Under the pieces are notes generated by a model. It saw nothing but the letters and a program-made list of their open reading frames with translations, did no database searches and was not told the DNA's origin. DNA of 64,000 bases. Source: Gracilaria gracilis (taxonomy: Eukaryota > Rhodophyta > Florideophyceae > Gracilariales > Gracilariaceae). Within the stretch, counting starts at the first letter, position 1. Each line of letters starts with the position of its first letter. Below, one piece after another: positions 22,102 to 32,959 of the stretch. The DNA lies in the NCBI GenBank assembly GCA_030374805.1, contig JARGSG010000026.1, positions 372,001 through 436,000 of the forward strand, given 5' to 3'. The position numbers were made by a program, and so were the translations under genes.

Positions 22102-23692
22102 GCTGTGCCGTTCTTGAACGAGCTACAGCTGATTCTGCATGGTAGTTCCAGGTGGAGGGGCTGACGAAGGAGTGTGTCTTGGCGAACGCACGCAGCGAGC
22201 CAGTTCTTGCAGATATCGTTGGATCATCCACTGAGGATCAGCCTGGGATTGGCCTGTGGGCGTGAGGAAGGTTAGGAACGTTACCATCGGTGACTTGACT
22301 TGAGCAATTGAAATGCGATCATATCTATTTTTCACGGCGCAGCATAGCAGCTGCGAGAGATGCACTGCATCTGATGCAGGTGCCACTGTGCAACGTGTGG
22401 TAGCCTGAACGACACCACCCATTTGTTGGTTGTTCGTCCATGCCGACTATCTTCGTCCATCTCATTTGCAGACTATCTATCTGTCGTCTTCCGTCGTACC
22501 GTCGTACCAATGGATGAGGTTAGGGCCTGAGTGGCTATTTAAGGGGTGAAAATAGATGCAGTTCCGCTGTCTTTGAAAGCCCCCCCCATGTTATCAAAGG
22601 CGCGACAATCTTGTATCTCTACATCTTCTTGACGCTGGAGTCGCTGATTACGTTCTTTGTGTAGACAGCAGTTTTATATTCTCTCCCTGCTTCAAGAAGG
22701 CCAACAATTTCTATGGCTCATGTCGAAGCGGACTTTAATGCAGCCTGTGGCAGGTTTGTGACGAGCAAGCGTCCCGAGCGTTTGTGAGAGAAGCTACATG
22801 TTGCGCATGCTTTGGTTGCTCTCATAGATTACTTTGCAGCGTCACTAACATAACCTGCGAGTCTATGAGTACCTTTACGATTTTGTCATTCTCGCCAGAG
22901 ATCGTTTGCAAAACGGTTATCATGGTGATAGTAATCATCGCCGCAACTTCCGTGTCATACGAACATTCCATCATACCTTCTTGGACATCACCCGCTGTCC
23001 TGACCACTACTACTCCAAATCCCGAGCGCGAAAATCACTGATTATCGTAACAGCATTCTAAGAGACTTGAGAAGCAAAGCGCTTCTTCAGTAGACAAGTA
23101 GAAGATGTTCCTTGGCATCTTGGTCCTCATCAGTCACAAAACAACTAAAACGATATTGGATATTAATGTCGGGGTGATGTGTTACATGCCAAAATGTCTC
23201 CCGCGTATCAATGCGGGAAAGCCGAACACATCCGTTGCGTAAGCGCAACAAGTTGGAATACTCGCTCCCTTTACATAACGCGTCAGCTCATGCCCTTTTT
23301 AGCAAGGTCACCAAATAGTCGCCCATACCAATACGCAACGTAGCATTCGTTCCCAAAGTTGTGTGACCATGACGCTGGAAAACCCACACGCTCCACCACC
23401 TATAACCTTTAAACAATCATTTGTCTTCTCGTTGCAACCTCGCCTCTTGTCTAACTATCTTCCAGCCTTTTTTGCTGTCCCTCCACTTCCACACAGCTGG
23501 AAGACAGTCTATCGCTCCACATGTTCGTCGCCGAGTAGTACTAAAGATTAGTGAAGGTCTGTACGCAGACTACGCTAGTCATGTGTGCAAGAACCTACCT
23601 TCCGCGCTCAAACCGTTCCCTGCTTTGTGGCCTCGCTGATTTCTAACGCCTTCTTTCTTCGGGCTTTCGTACTTTCTTGGTCTTCGTGTGGG
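22102..23692. other. 1.6 kb without a recognised gene
   Basis: This stretch separates the seipin gene (leftward) and the zinc-finger gene (rightward) and should hold both promoters. A C8 run lies at about 22580 and a TATTTAAGG word at 22537. A short frame at 22868-23041 with a hydrophobic segment is open, but nothing in it is recognisable. Confidence 0.4.
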
Positions 23693-24295
23693 ATGGGACA
23701 CTTGTGTGTGATGTGTGCGACCTTGTTCGCTACAGAAGACGAACTTCATTTGCATCAAACCCGCAGTTCTTCCTGCGAAATAGCATTTGATATGCTCTGG
23801 GGCGAAATTTCTGGCCTCGGAGGTACAAACACGAATTCAAGTAAAACAAGCAGTGTTACTTCAGTAGAATCCAATGTATCAAACCCATTCGAACCATTTT
23901 CTTTCGCTTTCTCACTCATGCAAGATGAAAATAATGGTTCGTCTTCTTCCATCCAGGCGGAATCGACCCCTCCGGTATTGCTCATTGAAGAGGTAAAGAA
24001 TCTGAAGCCTCTAACTTCTTCCGCCTCAAGCATTTCGTTGCCACGTACTAGCCCAAACATAACAACACTTCAATCGTTACAAAGGCAACAATCATCAACT
24101 GCGTCAACGAAGACGTTAAGCGATGCGTGTTTGCACTGCGGCAAGGTGTTGCGCAGGTCTTACATGAAGCAACATGTGAAGAGTGTCCACCTAGGATTCA
24201 GATATAGATGCCATGCATGCCACAAAGACTTTTCACATCCGTGTAATCGACTGGCCCATGAAAAACGGGTCCATAACACGCAAAACTATCCGTGA
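23693..24295 (+). CDS. C2H2 zinc-finger protein
   Basis: The 200-residue product is likely a nuclear DNA- or RNA-binding regulator. An N-terminal finger-like motif (CVMCATLF then HQ...C, residues about 5-30) is followed by a Ser/Thr/Asn-rich linker of about 110 residues. Two adjacent C2H2 fingers stand near the C-terminus: CLHCGKVLRRSYMKQHVKSVH and CHACHKDFSHPCNRLAHEKRVH. I chose the ATG at 23693 (GGGATGGGACAC) because the N-terminal finger follows at once; an upstream in-frame ATG at 23585 would add 36 unremarkable residues. The gene is intronless. The target is unknown. Confidence 0.75.
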   Translation: MGHLCVMCATLFATEDELHLHQTRSSSCEIAFDMLWGEISGLGGTNTNSSKTSSVTSVESNVSNPFEPFSFAFSLMQDENNGSSSSIQAESTPPVLLIEEVKNLKPLTSSASSISLPRTSPNITTLQSLQRQQSSTASTKTLSDACLHCGKVLRRSYMKQHVKSVHLGFRYRCHACHKDFSHPCNRLAHEKRVHNTQNYP

Positions 24296-26604
24296 GGCAA
24301 GTAGGGCATTGCTACTTCAAATGCATGATTGAAGGCCGCCACAATCAGCTTTTGCAACAATCTAGCATATAGATATGGACGAACTTTCATGGATATACTT
24401 TAGGAAGGGGAGTTAAGAAAACAGCCACGACCCGGGATGTCGTTAAACTCGTCCAAGCGGTCGGTTTCCATACCGATCCCTGTCGTAGACCTGGTTGGTA
24501 TGTCGGTAAAAGATCCCCGGCTAGCTGCAGGAAAGCAGGAGGCTACGAACTGGTTATCAGAACAATACCCTCCCGATGTTTCCCTGACTTTTCCCCTGCA
24601 TGGAAAGTGTTCCTACGGAGACATTTTGTGTGACAGGGGTTTTTCCATGGGTTTTCTCGGAGGTATTACGTTGGGATCGGAGAACGTCGTGAAGGTATGC
24701 ACTGGTTCCTTTTGTCTAGCACCATCGATGAAATAGGGTTGAACGAGAGGAATGCTGCGATGGTTGTGTCGTTGTTGTTGTGTATTGTGAGTCTATTCCT
24801 CGTATCGCGTAGCGTTGGCTAACCACCCGTTGCCATGGCCTCTTTGGCGGCACAGTGTGGTACGTGCTGAGCGCTCTGTCGTGGTGTGTCCCTATGCCGA
24901 TGAGCTCTAGTAAAGAGTGCGACCGAAGCTGTGCAAGTGGAGAGGATCAATGGATGAACAGGCGAAAACCATCCGTAGCGAAATGCTCACGCACACCGAG
25001 AACACCTTGAGCCGTAATCCTTCGTATAATAGCTCCGTGAACGTAACACGACTACAAATGTCTGGAGAGAAACTGCGTTTTCAAGGATGCGTTATAGGTG
25101 ATTGGGGGTCGTTAGCAAACCTCATGAAATACGAGGAATAGGCCTATTCATAGACTCACTCGCTCGCAATGGCAACAACAACAAGAAAACAACCGAGTTA
25201 TTTGCGCCCCGCGCACTCTTTATTCAGCTTGAGCGTGCAAAGCAATGTCTGTTTCTCCTACATACAGAGCCCCCGTGGCGTTGTCTACGAACCACAGAGT
25301 TGACCAGGTCGCTGGCCTTCTTCAGGAGAGAGGGCCAAATATAGATAGAGTAGTGCAGTATAGTTCTCCTAAAACTTCTAAAACTTGCCTCCATGGCAGA
25401 GATAAGCAGCTCGTTTGAGTTTTTCGTAGGGCCCTACGGACTCCACTTGCTGCAATCCTGTACTCTAGAAGTTACTCAGTCTAGGTACCTAAATTAAAGA
25501 AAGAAGTATAGTTCTCCGACTGCTTTGAAATACGAGGTAATAGACCATACGCTACCGACTTACCGGGAAAGAAAAGACAAAACAATGATAGAAATGATTA
25601 AGGAATGGCCGTCAAAGTTTTTGGCGTTCTTTAGGAGAGAAGGCTACATGTAAGTACTGTAGCACTCTTATCACTTCGCAATTAGGAGCAATAAACCACA
25701 CTTTGGAAGAAGAAGAAAGACCAGCCCGCGAAGTCAGGTCTAGCAATACCATTGGCCGAACAAGTTAAGGTTTGCATTGATGTGTTAGATATCGAGGCGC
25801 AGCTCTCTAGACCATTTCAAAAGAAAGACGTTTACTACGGGTACCATTCTTACTAGAATGCGCAGACCATTACACAGCCAGGAAAGCTGAAATGCGCTGA
25901 GATCCCTTTTGCACAGAGCACGTTCCCGACCACTGCTCACTTGCACTTGCATGATAATTTTATATGAACGAACAGCTTCTGAGGTGGGAATGTGTTGCAA
26001 ATGTCATGAAGGGCGCAAAAAAAAACTGGTACAGTACACGTAGTGCTACGATGTCCTTTGACAAACACCCCTTTGTCGAGAAGAACTCCCACCGTTCGTT
26101 AAACAAGGCAATTTGACGGTTCAGGACTTGATTACACAATTTGCACATAAGTTGTTAGCCCTCCTGACGAGGGAGAACTAGTTGTAGTGATAGTTTCACG
26201 TCAACCTACTAATTGACGGTTGATGTGCAATTGAAAACTTGGGGGAAAACTATGTAGATGCGAAGTGAGAGCTACGAGAATGCACGGCATTCATCCAAGA
26301 GAAGCTTAATAGGAAAATGTAGGAGGGGGTAATTGATGTTGATCAGAAGGTGCAGGACTGTGCTCTGGTATGTTGGCCATACTATGCAAGATTCTGCTGC
26401 TACCTTCGGTAGATTGTGCAAAACGGAAACGCCTCAGTCGGGAAAAGTATGCTGCATGCACGTGGGTACAGTAGAACAATAGACAGAAGGCGCAAATAAC
26501 GGTTATCAGGGCTTGCGTGGGCCACCCCTCACGTGGCTAAGCGGAAATCGGAACGAGCGCATTGCAAATCGGCAAATGAGGCCGGCAAAACCCTACGAAA
26601 GACG
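24296..26604. other. 2.3 kb without a recognised gene; contains two diverged copies of a short repeat
   Basis: Frames here are short. One of 99 codons (24437-24736) is unrecognised. The segments about 25105-25340 and 25520-25655 share GAAATACGAGG at one end and, at the other, a translated block ending in (L)AFFRREG. A weaker relative lies at about 60030-60110. The region looks like eroded repetitive DNA. Confidence 0.4.
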
Positions 26605-26678
26605 CACGAATCGTGGTGAGATTCACGAATCGTGGTGAGATGCACGAATCGGGGTGAGATGCACGAATCGTGAAGATG
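26605..26678 (+). repeat. Tandem repeat of a 19 nt unit upstream of the bZIP gene
   Basis: CACGAATCGTGGTGAGATK is repeated three times in full (26605-26623, 26624-26642, 26643-26661), with a shortened fourth copy to 26678. Each unit begins with the palindrome CACGAATCGTG (the third with one change). It lies about 490 bp before the bZIP start and could be a cluster of binding sites. Confidence 0.75.
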
Positions 26679-27163
26679 CAGGGGAAGAGCTCGAAACGAG
26701 CACGAATTTAGGACAGCAAGTCCATAATAGACGGACGAAGAGCGCGGCCACAAGGCGCCATCGGTAGGAACAAAGGCTGACGGCAAAGAGTCGATGCGCA
26801 TCGATCCTTGAGATGGTGCCGCCCAACTGACGCCAACGGCCGCCAAGAGCACGCGCGCGCATCGTGCAGCAATGCGGCGCCACCGCACATGCGCCTATCT
26901 GCGCCGTCTGGCAAGGCGCGTGTTCGGCACTCCCGAATCGGGACACATCCGCAAAGATACGGCCGAATCTTTTGCGCCGCTTGCGGCCGCCACGCGCGTG
27001 CCGTCGCGCGCGCGTCGCCACGTCCGCGCCGCGCCGGCTCCACTATGAAACCGCCACACGCTGCTAAAGTTATCTCCGTTGTCTCCTCCATGCGCTCTGC
27101 ATGCACCTCACTGTCGGCTCGTCTCGTAGCGCTTCTCAACGACACTGCGACGTAGTCGCGCCC

Positions 27164-27925
27164 ATGACAGAGCTCAACGTCAAGCTTTGCGTGCCTTTGC
27201 TGCCGTCGCGCAACCGCGCCACGTCAGATGCACTGGCCATGTTGCACGCCGCCTCGGAAGCAGTGTCTCAGCAACAGCTCACTACGCCGCCGGTGTTACC
27301 GCCGGTACGTCTACAATCGCCTCCACCCACGCAGCCGTCACGGCCGTCGCATGATCTCTCCGCACTGCTCAATCCCATGCCCCCCAGCGAGGTCATGCGG
27401 CCTCCGCCAGGCTTTGTGGTGGGCAAGGACGGAAAGCTACGAAAGAAGCGAGGCAGAAAGCCTAAACCGGGTCTCAGTGATGAGCAGCGACGTCAAGCCA
27501 GACTGCTCAAGAACCGCCGCACGGCGGAGACGTCGCGCAGAAGGAAGATCGCACTCATGAAGAAGCTCGCCGTCGAGAGGGATGATGCACAGCAGTTGGT
27601 GCTCAACATGGCCAGCTTGATCAACTTGTTGCAGCGCAGATTGGCATCGGAGATGAATGTTTCGCTTCACAAGCTGCTGGAAAGCGAGCCACGCTTTAGG
27701 ACGCCTGAATGGCGCAAGCAGTTTGCAGAGCAACACCATGGCGCGCCATCCTGTGCCGGTAGCGCTACACATTGCGATACGCCTGAGCAATCGGATGTTT
27801 CACGTGCACCGAGTGTGGCCGAATCCGAAGAGGAAAGCAGTTCTTGCAACGCTGCGAATACCAATGCACTCACTTCAACCGCATCCACCCTTGGCGAACA
27901 CAAGTGTGCCAATATGGACACATGA
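27164..27925 (+). CDS. bZIP transcription factor
   Basis: The 253-residue product has a basic region at about residues 115-135, with the diagnostic Asn-x7-Arg spacing in NRRTAETSRRRK. A leucine-zipper-like helix follows (DAQQLVLNMASLINLLQRRL, hydrophobic residues at heptad spacing). Just before the basic region is an AT-hook-like KKRGRKPKPG. The N-terminus is Pro-rich and the C-terminus Ser/Glu-rich, as in activation domains. The ATG at 27164 (CCCATGACAGAG) gives the compact form; the frame is open upstream to an ATG at 27101, which would add 21 residues. The gene has no intron and lies downstream of a 19 nt tandem repeat. Confidence 0.82.
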   Translation: MTELNVKLCVPLLPSRNRATSDALAMLHAASEAVSQQQLTTPPVLPPVRLQSPPPTQPSRPSHDLSALLNPMPPSEVMRPPPGFVVGKDGKLRKKRGRKPKPGLSDEQRRQARLLKNRRTAETSRRRKIALMKKLAVERDDAQQLVLNMASLINLLQRRLASEMNVSLHKLLESEPRFRTPEWRKQFAEQHHGAPSCAGSATHCDTPEQSDVSRAPSVAESEEESSSCNAANTNALTSTASTLGEHKCANMDT

Positions 27926-28062
27926 CCAAACGCTCTTCAAATGTACTAGTCAGTCACACTGATTGCAGTAGCACGCATCGTAAGCACACCGTGTGTATAA
28001 CACCAGTAAATATAACCTACCAACTGCGTTCGTTGCCCCGTACGCACGTTCTGTACACATAT

Positions 28063-28458
28063 CTATTTGCCCCAACTATCAAACCTTTCTCTCCCACCTT
28101 CTTGTTCCAGCACGCTGCGCGGATATTCAACCAAGAAGAGCCACCACCATACGAATACTGCGGCGCTTAACAATAGTGTCACAATCGATGCCACACCGTG
28201 TAGCACTGCCCCCGAGGTAGTAATAGATCCCACGCCGGTCAAAACAATCGTCCACGGTTGGCACCACGGCGGCTTGTACTTGGAGTACACAGTCATTGCG
28301 TCGCGAGCTGTTTCGACCGGTGTCCGCCGAGGTCGGGCGCTCGCTTGAAACGGTGTTCGACTCGTACTGGAGCCAGCTCGACGGACGGAGCTACCGCGCG
28401 CACGAACATGGAACGGCGCGCAGATGAATGAGATCGAATGCATCCTAGTTGGTCGCAT
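28063..28458 (-). CDS. Small plastid-targeted membrane protein, DUF6737-like
   Basis: The 131-residue product has a basic, Ser/Arg-rich N-terminus of about 55 residues without acids, suitable as a plastid transit peptide. The conserved part begins YSKYKPPWCQPWTIVLTG, followed by one long hydrophobic helix and WWWLFLVEYP. The WCQPW motif with a following helix matches short proteins of cyanobacteria and plastid-bearing eukaryotes that I recall as DUF6737; the family name is from memory. Function is unknown; thylakoid or envelope location is an inference. An in-frame Met at residue 6 is an alternative start. The motif ACCAACGGTA lies 43 nt upstream. Confidence 0.65.
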   Translation of the reverse strand: MRPTRMHSISFICAPFHVRARGSSVRRAGSSTSRTPFQASARPRRTPVETARDAMTVYSKYKPPWCQPWTIVLTGVGSITTSGAVLHGVASIVTLLLSAAVFVWWWLFLVEYPRSVLEQEGGRERFDSWGK

Positions 28459-28500
28459 CCACTTTGTGAAGGTTTCGGTTGGTAACGAAGGCTAGCGTTT

Positions 28501-28510
28501 ACCAACGGTA
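28501..28510. promoter_or_regulatory. Recurrent motif ACCAACGGTA, 5' of the DUF6737-like gene
   Basis: This is one of at least six copies of the palindrome-like word TACCAACGGTA/TACCGTTGGTA found in intergenic DNA from 28 kb onward. Here it is 43 nt from the start codon. Confidence 0.45.
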
Positions 28511-28677
28511 GCGTTAGCTTATACCCTCCAAAGCTTGAGCCGCGTCGGAGTTGACTATGCAGGAGACAAGTTCCTGCCAGGGGAATGGAGACAAAGGCAA
28601 TCCGTGATCAACCTCGGCGGTAAACGTGTAAACCGTGTCAATGGCCTGCTCGCCCACGTCGCGGAAAGTGGCAACTA

Positions 28678-30923
28678 CAGTAAACCCTCGATATAGGGAT
28701 CCCGCGTAATAAGGATTTCTACGTTACAAGGATGCGAATTCAGTCCATGAGAACGAGAACCCACCTGGAAGGCCCTCCAGAGCACTTCGTATGAATAAAG
28801 GATATAAGAATACAAATCATGAATCAAAAAAACCAAATGTATCATATTTTCTCATTCTATGATACATGGTTCCCTTGCTACAAGGATACCTTGTACGCTT
28901 CCCAACATGACGTGATGCACTTGAAGTACATCTTCTGCGTGCTCCAATACAAATCAGGACACGAAACCGTGCTCTAATACAAAGCGGTACACGACACCAT
29001 GCTGCAATACAAGAGGAAACACGAAACCAAAAAGATGTTTAGAACAATAGCCGATTAAAAGTCCAATCCAAGCAAAAACACGTAATATATTCATCAAAGC
29101 ATAACCATAGTTAAACTCTACATATAAAGAAGCAACCCGTTGCATTCTGGTCCTTATTTCTGCTCTCCTTTCTCACATTGCCTTGCCCATCTGCCGCCAC
29201 AATGACCAGCCGCATTGCGTTAACCATCGAACAGAAGAACGAGTTACATAGCGAATACCAACGGCGTCAGGAAGAATGCCTCCCCTCCGACTAGAACACT
29301 CTTGCACTTTGGGCAAAAAACCGATTCAAACTGAAAAAGACGCCATGTCAAGCCACTGTATCGCGAATATTGAGCCGCACATATCCAAAACAAACTGCAA
29401 AAAGTAATCGTTATCGAGCACGTCAAGGATTATTCCCTCAATTCGAGAAAGCTTTACTAGATTGGGTGATGCTAAAATTTGCTGTAAGAAGAGCAATAAA
29501 TAGTGGCATGATAATTGAGTCCGGCCGCCGCATAATGGAACTAATGAATAACAATTTGGACGATGAAGACCGATTAAAATTAACACTGAGCAAGAGATGA
29601 GTGTACAACTTCTAGAAGCGACATGAACTGCGCTCGTTCAAATCGAACGGGGAAAGCGGAGATGCAGACCATGAGGCAATAGCAGAGAAACGTCTATCTA
29701 TTATGAACAAATTGAAGCAATACGATCCAAGCGACTGCTATAACGCAGATGAATTTGGACTCTTTTACAAAATGGCTCCTGACCGAACAATTGCAGCAGA
29801 AAGATTGCCAGGAAGGAAGAAGGAAAAGACGAGGATGACGTTTTTAGCATGTTCTAACAGTACTGGTACGGACCGTATTCCCCTATTGATGATTGGAAAA
29901 GCTCGAAAACCCCACTGCTTTAAGAAGAAGACGGGAGCTGAACTAGGTTTTGATTATCACTGCAACAAGAAAGCCTGGATGACCAGTTCAATATTTCTGG
30001 ATTGGCTCTATCGTTTTTCGGACCACATAAAATGCCTTTCCAACACTAAGAGAGTTCTCCTATTGCTTGAAAACGCAAGTGTGCATGGCAGTAGTGAAGT
30101 CCTACCCGTGTTTTCGAATGTAGAAGTTCTGTTCCTACCGCCAAACACAACGTCTCAAATTCAGCCGATGGATGCCGGTATTATTGCGGCTTTGAAGAAA
30201 AGATACCGGTCGTATTTGTATTACCGTGCTTTGGATCAAATGGATATTGATGTCAATGATGTATACAAAATTGACCAGCTTACGGCAATGAGGAAAGTTT
30301 GTACAATATAGATGAATTCTATACCATGCAAAGTTTTTTGGAACTGCTGGCTACATACAGGTCTTGTTATTGCGGAAAGTGATTCTTTATCTGAGAGTGA
30401 TGTAGAGCAAAATGTTGAAGAAGAACTTCTTGGATTTGTACGACAGATTGTGCCTAATCCAGTTTTTAATTTGATAACTATTGACTCATTGGTTAATGTT
30501 GAGGGTGAAAACGAAGATTGTAATCAAGTTGCTACTGTAGATGAAATTGCTCTCAATGCTATGGAAGAGATCGAGAACCAGGAAGAAGAAAACGATGAAG
30601 GCGAGGATAAGGATGAATCTTTATTAGAGGACTTAAGTCTAGGAGACAAGCTTGCATACGTTGCGATCACACTTCTTATTTTGGAGGAGGAAGGAGACGT
30701 TAACAGTGCCGGCGTGCAAGTTCTTAGAAGAATGCAACGTCAATTGCGTAGTAGGCGAGTCGAAGACTTACGGCAGACACGCATTGACTCGTTCTTTTCT
30801 AGAAACCAGTGAGTTAGAGGTCATTCTGTAGGTAACTGTTTAGGTCCCTCGATATATTCTTAACTGGCTTACAAGGATGCAAGGAGCGTCTATGCTCCGC
30901 ATCCTTATAGCGCGGGATTACTG
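28678..30923 (+). mobile_element. Tigger-like (pogo superfamily) DNA transposon, decayed
   Basis: The ends are CAGTAAACCCTCGATATA (from 28678) and, inverted, CAGTAATCCCGCGCTATA (to 30923). They are flanked by TA at 28676-28677 and 30924-30925, which is typical of Tigger elements. A second TIR-like CCCTCGATATA lies at 30846, and the word TACAAGGATGC occurs near both ends (28725-28740 and 30872). The interior encodes a DDE transposase in several frames. Ends are readable, but the coding region is broken and one catalytic acid is changed, so it is probably immobile. Confidence 0.87.
29370..30812 (+). pseudogene. Tigger-like transposase, broken
   Basis: Three frames cover one transposase. 29370-29600 resembles the helix-turn-helix part. 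29703-30311 is the DDE domain with YNADEFGLFYKMAP (first Asp), KRVLLLLENASVHG and LPPNTTSQIQPMDAGIIAALK (third Asp). 30312-30812 is an acidic Glu/Asp-rich tail. The second catalytic Asp, normally in LLDNAPSH, is Glu here. Stops at about 29600 and 30311 interrupt the protein. Confidence 0.8.
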
Positions 30924-31037
30924 TAATGCGGTGTGGCTCGGCGAAGAGAGGACGCCCAGACACTCTTTCGAGCTCACGTCATCTCGCCCTCCTGCAGACA
31001 AACTGCGATAGGGTATAGACTTGCACCGCCGTACCAA

Positions 31038-31060
31038 GTACCGTTGGTACCGTTGGTATC
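31038..31060. promoter_or_regulatory. Double TACCGTTGGTA motif 5' of cysteinyl-tRNA synthetase
   Basis: Two overlapping copies, GTACCGTTGGTACC and ACCGTTGGTATCTAC, lie about 90 nt before the ATG. Related single copies occur near 28501, 37604, 42333, 58051 and 61200. Confidence 0.5.
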
Positions 31061-31149
31061 TACTCAGCAGAGGGTGACCCCACACGATTTTGTTACTCCT
31101 TTAAGCGGCAGCTCTTGCAATACGCTGCGTCATCCATTCGCCAATCGCA

Positions 31150-32781
31150 ATGTCAGAGAGTATCGCTTTCACATCTGCAGCGCCACTCCAGCGCACCTCT
31201 CTCCTCTCAGTGCCACTCATCGAACCACACTCCTTTTGTCGACAACAAGCCTGGTCAGCCCGTGCATCTGTTCGCGCACATCTGTCCGTGCCCCCAGCGA
31301 CAAGCAATGTAGATGCCTCCTCCATCGAAAATGCACTCCAACAGCACGGTCTCAAATTCTTTAACTCCATGACCAGACAGAAGGAGACATTTCGAACCAT
31401 CGAGCCAGGAATTGTGCGCTTCTACTCGTGTGGTCCAACCGTGTACGACTTTGCGCACATTGGCAATTTCAGAGCATTTCTTACGTACGACGTTATCAAG
31501 CGATGGCTCATATACAAAGGATACCATGTGCGTCACGTCATGAATCTCACAGACGTGGATGACAAGATCATCGCACGCATCCAGCGTGAGCAGTGTTCCG
31601 CCGCTCAACTCACAAACAGATATGCAGATGCGTTTTTCGACGATCTCAGCCTTCTCAACGTCATTCCAGCTGACCATTACCCGCGCGCTACGCAGCATAT
31701 CCACCACATTGAACACTTTATCAACGGCTTAAAAACACGCGGATATGCCTACGAAAAGCAGGGATCAACTTACTTTAGTGTTTCAAGCTTTGAGCAATAC
31801 GGCCGCCTCGCCCAACTCGACAAAAGGGAATGCGGGAGCGCAAGCGCTTCGGATAGCGACGAGTACGACAAAGACGATGTGCGAGACTTTGCTTTATGGA
31901 AATCACACAAAGGAGAAGATGGGAACGTGTTTTGGGACAACTCTCTTGGAAAGGGGCGCCCCGGATGGCATATCGAGTGTTCATGTATGGCGATGCAGTA
32001 TCTCGGACCTCAGCTTGACATTCACGCCGGAGGAATAGACCTGGTCTTCCCACATCACGAAAACGAAATAGCGCAGTCTGAGGCACTAACAGGCAAACTG
32101 TTTGCATCATTCTGGCTGCATAACGGCTTCGTCAACATTGACAACGAAAAGATGTCAAAGAGCCTCGGAAACTTTCGCACGCTACGAGACATTGTCGACA
32201 AACCCGATGACGCGCGTGCTTTCCGGTATCTCGTGGTGGCATCGCAATACCGTTCGGCGTTGGCCTTCACGGATAAGAGCCTCAAGTCATCGCGGAATAC
32301 AATAAAGCGGCTGGACGCGTTGCGAACACGGCTTCAGGACACCGTTGGCGTGGGCGGCGAGGAAGAGATACAAAGGGTCGTAACTGACGCATCGCAGAAT
32401 TTTATCAACGCAATGGACGATGACCTTAACACACCCCGAGCCGCGGCGGCTATGTTCTCCGTAGTCAACGCGGCAGAGAAAATGCTGAAAGCCGACAAGT
32501 TGGGAACGAACGCGTCCAAACTAGTTCTCGATTGCCTCGCGGATATGGACAGAGTATTTGGCATATTCTACAAACCAGAGATCAGCGTCGAAGATAGCAG
32601 TTCGAGCGAGGAGGATAGCAATGCACCAGAAGAACTTGTTCTGTTGTTAGAGCAGAGAGCGCAGGCTCGAAAGGCGAAAGACTTTGCACGTGCAGATCAA
32701 ATACGGGACGTTATTACAGCGGCCGGGTTCTGCATTATGGACACGCCGCAAGGTGCTAAGCTGCAACGCATAGAAAGCTAG
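31150..32781 (+). CDS. Cysteinyl-tRNA synthetase, organellar
   Basis: The enzyme charges tRNA-Cys with cysteine using ATP. The 543-residue class I synthetase has FAHIGNFRA (HIGH box, about 101-109) and EKMSKSLGN (KMSKS box, about 329). The zinc site is seen as the Cys in CGPTVYD, the Cys in GWHIECSCMA and HHENE. About 60 Ser/Ala/Arg-rich residues before the catalytic domain look like a plastid or mitochondrial presequence. The domain is bacterial in size and lacks the long insertions of cytosolic eukaryotic CysRS, so this is probably the organellar, perhaps dual-targeted, enzyme. The ATG at 31150 includes the presequence. The gene is intronless and converges on DCAF13. Confidence 0.93.
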   Translation: MSESIAFTSAAPLQRTSLLSVPLIEPHSFCRQQAWSARASVRAHLSVPPATSNVDASSIENALQQHGLKFFNSMTRQKETFRTIEPGIVRFYSCGPTVYDFAHIGNFRAFLTYDVIKRWLIYKGYHVRHVMNLTDVDDKIIARIQREQCSAAQLTNRYADAFFDDLSLLNVIPADHYPRATQHIHHIEHFINGLKTRGYAYEKQGSTYFSVSSFEQYGRLAQLDKRECGSASASDSDEYDKDDVRDFALWKSHKGEDGNVFWDNSLGKGRPGWHIECSCMAMQYLGPQLDIHAGGIDLVFPHHENEIAQSEALTGKLFASFWLHNGFVNIDNEKMSKSLGNFRTLRDIVDKPDDARAFRYLVVASQYRSALAFTDKSLKSSRNTIKRLDALRTRLQDTVGVGGEEEIQRVVTDASQNFINAMDDDLNTPRAAAAMFSVVNAAEKMLKADKLGTNASKLVLDCLADMDRVFGIFYKPEISVEDSSSSEEDSNAPEELVLLLEQRAQARKAKDFARADQIRDVITAAGFCIMDTPQGAKLQRIES

Positions 32782-32959
32782 AAGCAAGAGCGTGGCATCG
32801 CTTCATTTTGATGGGCATTGATGCAAGTGCAGGCGTGCTCAAGTCACAAAATCGGCATATCGCTATCCTTCTTAACCTTTTGGAAGACTGACTGATTAAA
32901 ACAAAATAAGAGCTCTTGAAAGAGCTGCGACGAAGCATTGACGAAAAGGAGAGTTTTCG

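Noticed and set aside
22784-23041. 85-codon frame with a hydrophobic stretch
   Set aside because: No family match and no good start context; kept only as a remark on the interval.
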